From the NCBI GenBank assembly GCA_035706585.1, contig DASSUW010000261.1:1-5772 (forward strand): a stretch of 5,772 bases of DNA, read 5' to 3'. Origin of the DNA: DASSUW01 sp035706585. GTDB taxonomy: Bacteria; Actinomycetota; Thermoleophilia; Solirubrobacterales; Solirubrobacteraceae. The notes under the pieces are model-generated. The model saw only the letters and a program-made list of their open reading frames with translations, was not told the DNA's origin and did not search any database. Position numbers and translations under genes: made by a program. Positions 1 to 5,772 of this stretch are shown one piece after another (positions within the stretch are counted from its first letter, which is position 1; every line of letters begins with the position of its first letter).

Positions 1-1351
1 CTGACGCCCGGCGGCGACCCCGCGCGGACGGCCCGGCTGCTGCAGCTCGCGCACGCGCTCGAGATCGCCGGCGAGGCGGACCGCCTGACCGAGCTGCTCA
101 AGCCCGTGGTCGGCGACCTGCCGTCCGGACCGGTGCGCGCCGAGGCCTACGTGCTGCTCTCCGAGGGCGGCGACATCCGCGTCTTCGCCGATTACGACCA
201 CTACCTCGACCTCGCGTTGGCCGAGTGCGGCGACGATCCCGCGCTGCGCGCCGACATCCTCGCCAAGAAGTCGGTCGACGCCAGCGCCAGCCGCCTCGGC
301 ACGATGGCCGCGGCGGAGGCGCTCGCGCGCGACGCGCTGGCCGCCGGCGAGCGTGCCGGCCCCGAGGCCGAGCGTGCCGCGCTGGTCGCGCTCGCGTGGG
401 CGCGAGCGATGACCGGGCCGGGCGATCGACGACATCTGGGAGCGCCACCGCAGTGCATCCGAGGCCGCGGTGTACATCGTCGAAGAGCCCGGCCGGATCG
501 CCGGCCAGCGGCTCGTGTGGCGTGGCGAGATCGAGCCGGCGCGCGCGCTGCTCGGCCGGCTGCTCGCGCTCGCGGACGAGCGCGGCGAGGCGAACTCGTA
601 CGCGATCATGCGCCTGCACGTGACCGAGCTCGAGCTGCGCGCCGGCAACTGGGACGCCGCGGAGCGGTTGCTCGACGAGTGGGCCGAGTCCGCCGACGCC
701 GACCTGCTCGTCCCGCCGATGTACGAGCGCTGCCGGGCGCTGCTGTACGCCGGCCGCGGCGCTGCCGACCAGGCCGAGGAGTGGGCGGCGCGGACGATCG
801 CCGACGCGCGGTCGGTCGGGATCCTGTGGGACGAGCAGGAGGCGCTGCGGGCCCGCGCGCTGATCGCGCTGCTCCAGGACGACGCCGAGCGCGCGGCCGA
901 GAGCGCGCGCGCCGTCTGGGCGCACATGATCCGCGACGGCATCGACGAGCCGGGCGTGTACCCGGTCGCGCCCGATCTCGTGGAGGCGCTCGCGCGGCTC
1001 GGCGAGCGCGACGAGGCGCAGGCGGTGACCGACCGCCTGCGGGCACTGGCGGAGGAGCACGACCATCCGTGGGCGCGGCTGTCGGTGCGCCGCTGCGACG
1101 CCCTGCTGCGGCTCGCCGGGACCCACGACGCGGCGGCCGCGGCGGAGCTCGGCGCCGTCGCGAGCGCGTACCAGCTGCTCGGCCTGCGCTTCGATGCCGC
1201 GCGCACGCACCTCGCGGCCGCCCGCGCCCAGCGCCGCCACCGCAAGTGGGCCGGCGCGCGCGCCTCGCAGGAGCGCGCCCGCGCGGCGTTCTCCGCGCTC
1301 GGCTCGCCTGGCTGGGAGGTGCAGGCGGGCGGCTCGGTCATGATGGCCTGA
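1..1351 (+). pseudogene. LuxR-type large regulator, TPR-like region only; frameshifted, lacks HTH, 5' end outside window
   Basis: Seen: the frame starting at base 1 gives an Ala/Leu/Arg/Glu-rich helical protein (LLQLAHALEIAGEADRLTEL, then LAKKSVDASA) as far as about 417. The same kind of protein then continues in the next frame (AIDDIWERH, LVWRGEIEPARALL, LLALADERGE, VAPDLVEALARLGE, RRHRKWAGA, LGSPGW) to a TGA at 1349-1351. Family knowledge: this order matches the TPR-like middle of large ATPase/LuxR regulators common in Thermoleophilia, which have an AAA/NACHT-type ATPase before it and a LuxR helix-turn-helix after the LGSPGW region. Here the ATPase part would lie left of the window. The HTH is absent: only about ten residues follow GSPGW before the stop. 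Inference: a decaying gene, or a sequencing error combined with a real C-terminal truncation. If the frame change is an error, it could be a functional HTH-less sensor protein. The GTG at 470 is not a credible start, because homologous-looking sequence precedes it. Confidence 0.72.
413..423 (+). other. one-base frameshift site in the regulator fragment
   Basis: Frame 1 carries the family-like sequence up to ALAWARAMTG and then turns into Arg/Pro-rich nonsense. Frame 2 is closed by a TGA at 410-412 and becomes family-like from 422 (AIDDIWERH). Removing one C from the CC at 418-419, inside GGGCCGGGC, restores a continuous reading MTGRAIDDIWERH, which fits the expected motif. One extra C is therefore the simplest explanation. 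No recognisable programmed +1 slippery codon or stimulatory stop lies at the junction. Confidence 0.75.
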
Positions 1352-1352
1352 C

Positions 1353-2222
1353 ATGCGCATCGCGGCGCTCTACGACATCCACGGCAACCTCCCGGCTCTC
1401 GAGGCGGTGCTCGCCGACGTCGAGCGCGCGGGGGTCGACGAGATCGTGTGGGGCGGCGACGTGGCCGCGGGCCCGATGCCGGTGGAGACGCTCGCCCGGA
1501 TGCGCGCGGTCGGCGGGCGCTTCGTCAGCGGGAATGCCGATCGCCAGATGGTCGAGGACTTCGATGCCGGCCGGCAGCCGTCGGACAGCGACGACGAGAT
1601 GATGCGCACGATGTTGTGGGCGGTGGCCCGGATCGACCGCGCCGACCGCGACTACCTGGCGGCCTTCGAGCCGACCGTGTCGCTCCAGGTCGACGGTCTC
1701 GGACCGGTCCTGTTCTGTCACGGGTCGCCGCGCAGCGACGAGGAGAAGATCACTCGCGCCACGCCACCCGAACGCCTCGCGCCGATGGTCGAAGGCGTGG
1801 CCGAGCGCGTCGTCGTCTGCGGCCACACGCACCAGCAGTTCGACCTGCGCGCCGGCGACCACCGCGTTGTCAACGCCGGTAGCGTCGGCATGCCCTACGA
1901 GGGCGACGCCGCCGCGTTCTGGCTGCTGCTCGGCCCGGATGCCGAGCTGCGCCGCACCGCGTACGACATTCCCGCCGCGGTCGCGACGATGCGCGGGACC
2001 GGCATGCCCGACGTCGACCGGATCCTGCTGCAGGAGAGCCTGATCGAGCCGGTCGACCCCGACTGGGTCACGCGCTACTTCGAGACCGGCGTCCCGCCGT
2101 CCGATCAGCCACCGACTAAAGGGGTCAGACCCCTTTACGTGTCGGTGGTGCGCAGCGGCGTGCGGTCGAGCGGCTCGGCGAGCAGCATCTCCTTGGTGAA
2201 GATGAGGTCGCCGCGGTTGTAG
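1353..2222 (+). CDS. YfcE/MJ0936-like metallophosphoesterase
   Basis: Probably a cytoplasmic metal-dependent phosphoesterase of the Metallophos_2 type; the substrate cannot be read from sequence. Motifs appear in family order: DIHGN (D8, H10), GGDV (D36), GNAD (N61), CHGSP (H123) and GHTH (H158, H160), followed by VNAGSVGMP (173-181), typical of this family. All expected metal ligands are present, and there is no signal peptide or membrane segment. The ATG at 1353 places DIHGN correctly at residues 8-12. It follows the stop of the upstream fragment by one base, with no good ribosome site close by (GGGAGG at 1314-1319 is 33 bases away), so coupling to upstream translation is likely. The core fold ends near residue 250. 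Residues 253-266 are encoded by the palindrome at 2109-2148, and 267-289 lie antisense to nuoI, so the tail looks like read-through into neighbouring sequence. The domain call is strong; the natural C-terminus is uncertain. Confidence 0.9.
   Translation: MRIAALYDIHGNLPALEAVLADVERAGVDEIVWGGDVAAGPMPVETLARMRAVGGRFVSGNADRQMVEDFDAGRQPSDSDDEMMRTMLWAVARIDRADRDYLAAFEPTVSLQVDGLGPVLFCHGSPRSDEEKITRATPPERLAPMVEGVAERVVVCGHTHQQFDLRAGDHRVVNAGSVGMPYEGDAAAFWLLLGPDAELRRTAYDIPAAVATMRGTGMPDVDRILLQESLIEPVDPDWVTRYFETGVPPSDQPPTKGVRPLYVSVVRSGVRSSGSASSISLVKMRSPRL
2109..2148. repeat. long interrupted palindrome between convergent genes (REP-like or bidirectional terminator)
   Basis: The outer arms are CCACCGAC (2109-2116) and GTCGGTGG (2141-2148). 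The inner arms are TAAAGGGGTC (2117-2126) and GACCCCTTTA (2128-2137), around a single central A at 2127. All 18 arm pairs match. The only asymmetry is CGT at 2138-2140; adding ACG to the left arm would give a perfect 43-base palindrome. As RNA, either strand would form a long stem. No T-tract follows on either side, so it is not a classical intrinsic terminator, though its position between convergent genes suits a bidirectional stop. The AAAGGGGTC/GACCCCTTT core resembles dispersed palindromes I recall from other high-GC genomes, so a REP-type repeat is plausible. That last point is recollection and needs a genome-wide count. Confidence 0.85.
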
Positions 2223-2668
2223 TCGGACATCTCGTAGTCGTGGCCCATCGTGATCGCGTCGAACGGGCACGCGAGCTCGCAGTAGCCGCAGAAGATGCAG
2301 CGCGAGAGGTTGATCTCGTAGACGGCGGCGTAGCGCTCGCCGGCCGACACGCGGTTGTCCGGCGTGTTCTCGGCCGCGACGACGCGGATGCAGTCGGCAG
2401 GGCAGGCGGCGGCGCACAGCGAGCAGCCGACGCACTTCTCGAGCCCGGTGTCCTCGAACCGGTGCAGCTTGTGGCGCCCGCGGAAGCGCGGGTAGACCGG
2501 CACCTTCTCCTCGGGGTACTGGAACGTCTTGGGCCCCTCGACCATGCGGGCGAACGTCGTCTTCAGGCCGCGCAGCGTCTCGCCGAACGCGCGGTAGGTG
2601 CCGCGCACCGGGCCGGGTTTGGGTGCCCGGATCACCTCGATGACATCGTCGCCGGCCGTCCAGGGCAT
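2135..2668 (-). CDS. nuoI: NADH-quinone oxidoreductase subunit I (NuoI)
   Basis: This is the 177-residue peripheral-arm subunit of complex I carrying clusters N6a and N6b, which pass electrons towards N2 and quinone. Two ferredoxin-type motifs are visible: C79-x2-C82-x2-C85-x3-C89-P and C124-x2-C127-x2-C130-x3-C134-P. Both are complete for [4Fe-4S] clusters. The family sequences YPEEK (51-55), RFRGRHKL (61-68) and the later FTKEMLL (157-163) are also present. Length is normal. The ATG at 2668-2666 shares its A with the nuoH stop (TGATG), which supports this start and translational coupling. The stop codon TAA (2137-2135) and residues 174-177 are contributed by the palindrome, so the natural C-terminus may have been altered. 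This is harmless as far as can be seen, since both cluster motifs lie far upstream. nuoJ does not follow. Confidence 0.97.
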   Translation of the reverse strand: MPWTAGDDVIEVIRAPKPGPVRGTYRAFGETLRGLKTTFARMVEGPKTFQYPEEKVPVYPRFRGRHKLHRFEDTGLEKCVGCSLCAAACPADCIRVVAAENTPDNRVSAGERYAAVYEINLSRCIFCGYCELACPFDAITMGHDYEMSDYNRGDLIFTKEMLLAEPLDRTPLRTTDT

Positions 2669-3687
2669 CAGGTCACCACCACCAGGATCGCGGTCACGAG
2701 CGCGTTGACGGTCGCCAGCGGCAGGAACACCTTCCAGCCCAGCGACATGAGCTGGTCATAGCGCAGCCGCGGCAGCGTCGCCCGCACCCAGAAGAAGAAC
2801 CACACGAGGATCAGCGTCTTCGCCAGCACGACGAACGGATCCACCCACGTCGGCGGATCGACCCACGGCAGCATCCAGCCGCCGAGGAACAACGTCGCGG
2901 TGATCGCCGAGACGACGATGATGTTCAGGTACTCGGCGGCGAAGTAGGCGGCGAAGCGGCCGCCGCCGAACTCGGTGTTGTAGCCGCCGACCAGCTCGGC
3001 GTCGGCCTCGGGAAGGTCGAACGGCGGCCGGTTGGTCTCGGCGAACCCGGCGACGAGGAAGATGATGAAGCCGACGAACTGCGGGATCACGTACGGCAGG
3101 CTCGACTGCGCCTCGACGATCTCGGTCAGCGACAGCGAGCCGGCCATCATGATCACGCCGACGAGCGACAGGCCCTGCGCCACCTCGTAGGAGATCAGCT
3201 GCGCGGCGCCGCGCATCGCGCCCAGGAACGAGTACTTCGAGCCCGACGCCCAGCCGCCCAGCATCAGCCCGTAGAACGCGATCGCGCCGAACGCGAACGC
3301 GTAGAGGATCCCGATGTCGGGGTCGATCCCGTACAGCCCGACGTCGGTGCCGAAGATGTCGACGACGTTCGAGAACGGGATGATCGCCATCGTCGCCACG
3401 GCGGTGAACATCGAGATCGCCGGCGCGATCGCGAACAGCCAGCCGACCGCCGAGCGCGGCCGGAACTGCTGCTTGAAGATCAGCTTGCCGATGTCGGCCA
3501 TCGGCTGCAGCAGCCCGAACGGGCCGACGCGGTTCGGGCCGAAGCGGTGCTGGAAGCGGCCCAACGCCTTGCGCTCGGCCAGCAGCACGATCGGCACGAG
3601 CTGGAAGACGACCGCGAAGATGACCAGCGCCTTCAGCAGCTGCACCCACCACGACTCGTAGAAGCCGACCTCGGCGACGGGGATCAC
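2668..3687 (-). CDS. nuoH: NADH-quinone oxidoreductase subunit H (NuoH)
   Basis: This is the membrane subunit of complex I that joins the peripheral arm to the proton-pumping arm and forms much of the quinone chamber (339 residues, normal length). About eight hydrophobic segments are visible, near residues 14-37, 82-104, 126-146, 170-188, 199-217, 250-272, 284-303 and 318-337. Diagnostic motifs are AERKALGRFQHRFGPNRVGP (37-56) with GLLQPMADIGKLIFK after it, GGWASGSKYSFLGAMRGAAQ (144-163), and AETNRPPFDLPEADAELVGG (216-235), the conserved acidic loop facing the quinone site. The start is a GTG (3687-3685) overlapping the nuoG stop as GTGA. It is supported by this coupling and by the correct distance to the first membrane segment. 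A weak CGAGG lies just upstream. The stop TGA (2670-2668) overlaps the nuoI start. All three genes are evidently one transcript. Confidence 0.97.
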   Translation of the reverse strand: MIPVAEVGFYESWWVQLLKALVIFAVVFQLVPIVLLAERKALGRFQHRFGPNRVGPFGLLQPMADIGKLIFKQQFRPRSAVGWLFAIAPAISMFTAVATMAIIPFSNVVDIFGTDVGLYGIDPDIGILYAFAFGAIAFYGLMLGGWASGSKYSFLGAMRGAAQLISYEVAQGLSLVGVIMMAGSLSLTEIVEAQSSLPYVIPQFVGFIIFLVAGFAETNRPPFDLPEADAELVGGYNTEFGGGRFAAYFAAEYLNIIVVSAITATLFLGGWMLPWVDPPTWVDPFVVLAKTLILVWFFFWVRATLPRLRYDQLMSLGWKVFLPLATVNALVTAILVVVT

Positions 3688-5772
3688 TCGTGCGCCTCGT
3701 GCGGCGGGATGTTCAACGGGGCCGACTGCGGCATCTCCGACAGGCCCTCGGCGGCGGGCGCCACCTGGGCCGGCACGGCCGACGGCTCGGGCGTCGCGGG
3801 ACCGCCGACACGATGCACGTCGACGAGCGCCTCGGTCAGCGCGTTGGCCGGGTCGTCACGGACGCCCTCGGCGAGGAACACTGACCCGGCGGGCACGGCG
3901 GCGCGCAGCTTCACGACGCCCTTCACGCGGGTGCCGTTGTCGCCGACCTCGACGCGGTCGCCCTCGCCGATTCCAAGCCGCTCGGCATCGGAGGGCGACA
4001 GCTCGACGACCTGCTTCGCGCGCAGGAACTGCAGCAGCGGCGAGACGTCGACGGTCTTGTCGGCCCACAGGCTGCGGAACGTGCCGAGCCGCAGCCGATC
4101 GCCCGCCGGCGCGGGCGGCGCCGCGTCGAGCGGCCCGGGCTCCCAGACGCCGCTCCAGTCCTGGTTGAGCTCCGGCCAGCGGACGCCGCGGCCGCCGATC
4201 TCGTCGAGGCTGAGGCCGGCGTAGAACGGCACCGCGGCCAGCAGCTGGGCCGACGCCATGCCGCCGCTGAGCACGTCGAGCTCGAGCCCGCACGCGCCGG
4301 CGACGTCGGCGATCACCTGCCAGAGTGGCCGCGCGCCCGAGCCGGGCAGGCCGGTGCGGCCCTTCGGGCGGCCGATCGCCGGCCGCAGCCGCTGCACGCG
4401 CCCGTCGAGGTTCGTGACCGTGCCCTCCTTCTCCGGGTACGCCTCGCCGGGCAGGACCACGTCGGCGAACCGCCGGGCGCTCTCGGTCAGCACCGTGTCG
4501 ACGGCGATCACGGTCTGGGCGGTGCCGAGCCCGCTCTCCCACAGCGCGCGGTTCGGGTGGTAGCGGACCGGGTCGGCGTAGTTGAGCCACACGGTCGACA
4601 GCTCGCCCGACGCCAGGCCGATCGCGATCTCGTGCGCGTCACGGCCGCGCTCGGCCAGCGACGCGAACCCCGGGCCGTGGCCGGGCGCGAAGCCCGCCTC
4701 GCGGATCCCGCGCGCGTTCGGCACCGACGGCACCTCGATCAGCCCGGCGCCCGGTCGGTTGAGGTCGAGTCGCGCGGCGAGGTTGAGCAGGGCGCGCGCG
4801 CCGTCGCCGTCCAGTGCCCGCTCGCCGTAGACGATCACGATGTCGTCGCCCGCGTCGCGCAGCCAGGCGGCGAGGTCGCCCTCGCCGCGATCGAGCGCCG
4901 CCAGCGCCGCGCCCGCGCCGCCGGGCGCGTGCCGGACGACCACCGACGCCGACGGGTCGAGTGCGGTCGGCCGCGCGCTGATGACGCCGACCTGGACGTG
5001 GTGGCGGCGGACGCCCTTGCGGATGCGCAGGTCGAGCACCGGCGCCTCGTCGATCGGGTCGCAGTCCACGAGCAGCACCGCGTGCGCGTACTCGAGATCG
5101 GGGATCGATGCCTGCAGCGCCGGACTCGACAGCGCCCGCGCGACGTCGAGCGGCAGCTCCCCGCGCGGGCGTGACGCCAGGTGGCCGGACCCGAGGCCCT
5201 CGCGGAACAGGCGCTGCAGCAGGAACGCCTCCTCGTTGGTGGTCTCGCCGTCGGCCAGCGCGGCGGCCCGCGGCCCCGCCTTCTTCAGCGCGCCGGAGGC
5301 GGCGGCGAGCGCCTTCTCCCACGAGGCCGGCATCAGCTCGGTGCCCTCGCGCACGAGCGGCTCGACGATCCGCTCGTCCACGTGCACCGCCTGATAGCCG
5401 AAGCGGCCGCGGTCGCACAGCCAGCCGTCGTCGACCTCGGGGTGGTCGCGCGCGAGCACGCGCATCACGCGCTCGTCGCGGACGGTCAGCTCGACGTTGC
5501 AGTGGGCGGCGCAGCCGGTGCAGACCGTGCCGGCGCCCTCGATGTCCCACGGCCGCGCGCGGAAGCGGTAGGCGCGCGACGTCAGCGCACCCACCGGACA
5601 CAGCTCGATGATGTTGCCGGAGAACGGCGCCACGTACGGGTGCCCGTCGAACGTGCCGACGAACGAGTGCGCGCCGCGCTCCTGAAGGATCAGCTGGTAG
5701 TCCTCGGAGATCTCCTGCGAGTAGCGCACGCAGCGGTAGCAGAGGATGCAGCGCTCGCGGTCGATCGCGATC
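3684..5772 (-). CDS. nuoG: NADH-quinone oxidoreductase subunit G (NuoG), N-terminus outside window
   Basis: This is the large Fe-S subunit of complex I, which passes electrons from the NADH module towards NuoI. It is read from the right edge: 695 residues are visible, beginning in frame at 5771 with IAIDRERCILCYRC. Residues below are counted from there. C8, C11, C14 and C58 (C-x2-C-x2-C-x43-C) are the second half of the N-terminal Fe-S domain; the 2Fe-2S domain and first 4Fe-4S site lie beyond the window. C84-x2-C87-x3-C91-x27-C119 followed by DRGRFG is a complete off-path N7-type cluster site, present only in some NuoG proteins. A molybdopterin-oxidoreductase-like domain follows, with GETTNEEAFLLQRL (174-187), FADVVLPGEAYPEKEGT (435-451) and a dinucleotide-binding-like C-terminal domain (558-655). 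The Mo-ligand Cys/Sec region of formate dehydrogenases is replaced by SGHLASRPRGE, so this is NuoG, not FdhA. The last 40 residues are a Pro/Ala-rich tail. The GTG at 5729 is internal, not a start. Confidence 0.96.
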   Translation of the reverse strand, partial: IAIDRERCILCYRCVRYSQEISEDYQLILQERGAHSFVGTFDGHPYVAPFSGNIIELCPVGALTSRAYRFRARPWDIEGAGTVCTGCAAHCNVELTVRDERVMRVLARDHPEVDDGWLCDRGRFGYQAVHVDERIVEPLVREGTELMPASWEKALAAASGALKKAGPRAAALADGETTNEEAFLLQRLFREGLGSGHLASRPRGELPLDVARALSSPALQASIPDLEYAHAVLLVDCDPIDEAPVLDLRIRKGVRRHHVQVGVISARPTALDPSASVVVRHAPGGAGAALAALDRGEGDLAAWLRDAGDDIVIVYGERALDGDGARALLNLAARLDLNRPGAGLIEVPSVPNARGIREAGFAPGHGPGFASLAERGRDAHEIAIGLASGELSTVWLNYADPVRYHPNRALWESGLGTAQTVIAVDTVLTESARRFADVVLPGEAYPEKEGTVTNLDGRVQRLRPAIGRPKGRTGLPGSGARPLWQVIADVAGACGLELDVLSGGMASAQLLAAVPFYAGLSLDEIGGRGVRWPELNQDWSGVWEPGPLDAAPPAPAGDRLRLGTFRSLWADKTVDVSPLLQFLRAKQVVELSPSDAERLGIGEGDRVEVGDNGTRVKGVVKLRAAVPAGSVFLAEGVRDDPANALTEALVDVHRVGGPATPEPSAVPAQVAPAAEGLSEMPQSAPLNIPPHEAHE

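Noticed and set aside
413..423. Programmed +1 frameshifting in the regulator
   Set aside because: There is no known slippery codon pair or in-frame stop at the junction, and frame 1 stays open far beyond it. A simple extra base explains the data better.
98..1360. A long minus-strand open frame of about 420 codons opposite the regulator fragment
   Set aside because: It encodes Arg/Ala/Gly/Pro-rich low-complexity sequence with no recognisable motif, as expected from the complement of a high-GC gene. The opposite strand carries clear family-like sequence.
2109..2148. Classical Rho-independent terminator
   Set aside because: The stem is strong, but no T-run follows on either strand, so intrinsic termination is not supported by sequence alone.
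1338..2435. Minus-strand open frame of about 365 codons covering the phosphoesterase and part of nuoI
   Set aside because: It is out of frame with nuoI and antisense to a phosphoesterase with all its metal motifs, and its product has biased, motif-free composition.
4639..5601. Minus-strand open frame of about 320 codons inside nuoG, and several plus-strand frames opposite nuoG
   Set aside because: All lie over continuous, motif-bearing NuoG coding sequence and read as Arg-rich artefacts of high GC content.
3684..5772. Formate dehydrogenase alpha subunit instead of NuoG
   Set aside because: The Cys/Sec molybdenum-ligand motif is missing, the NuoG-type N-terminal cysteine spacing is present, and the gene is coupled to nuoH and nuoI.
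1..5772. CRISPR array, insertion sequence, tRNA, rRNA, riboswitch or defence gene
   Set aside because: No spaced direct repeats, transposase motifs, RNA-gene consensus or defence-family motifs were seen, and nearly all bases are assigned to the genes listed.

Overview
The window is very GC-rich (roughly 70% by eye) and densely coding. It looks like chromosomal DNA of a high-GC actinobacterium. The left-hand protein resembles the large ATPase/TPR/LuxR-type regulators that are abundant in Thermoleophilia (Solirubrobacterales-like), so that class is my best guess. This is a judgement from remembered protein families, not from a search.

Left part (1-2222, plus strand). A gene fragment entering from the left edge encodes the helical TPR-like middle of a large LuxR-type regulator. 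It has two defects: a one-base frame change near 418, and an end at 1351 with no C-terminal LuxR helix-turn-helix. One base after its stop begins an intact YfcE/MJ0936-like metallophosphoesterase with all the expected metal-binding motifs.

Middle (2109-2148). A long interrupted palindrome lies exactly where the plus-strand phosphoesterase and the minus-strand nuo genes converge. It supplies the stop codon and last four codons of nuoI. It is also read through by the phosphoesterase frame, which then runs antisense to nuoI until 2222.

Right part (2135-5772, minus strand). Three respiratory complex I genes are transcribed right to left in the order nuoG (N-terminus beyond the window), nuoH, nuoI. 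Their start and stop codons overlap (GTGA between G and H, TGATG between H and I), so they form one translationally coupled operon. NuoG passes electrons along an Fe-S chain, NuoI carries the last two [4Fe-4S] clusters, and NuoH forms the membrane-side quinone chamber. nuoJ, which usually follows nuoI, is absent: the operon stops at the palindrome and a convergent gene.

I see no RNA gene, CRISPR array, insertion sequence or defence system, and no convincing undescribed multi-gene system. The points worth a second look are the decayed or domain-less regulator, the palindromic element at the gene ends, and the nuo operon ending at nuoI.
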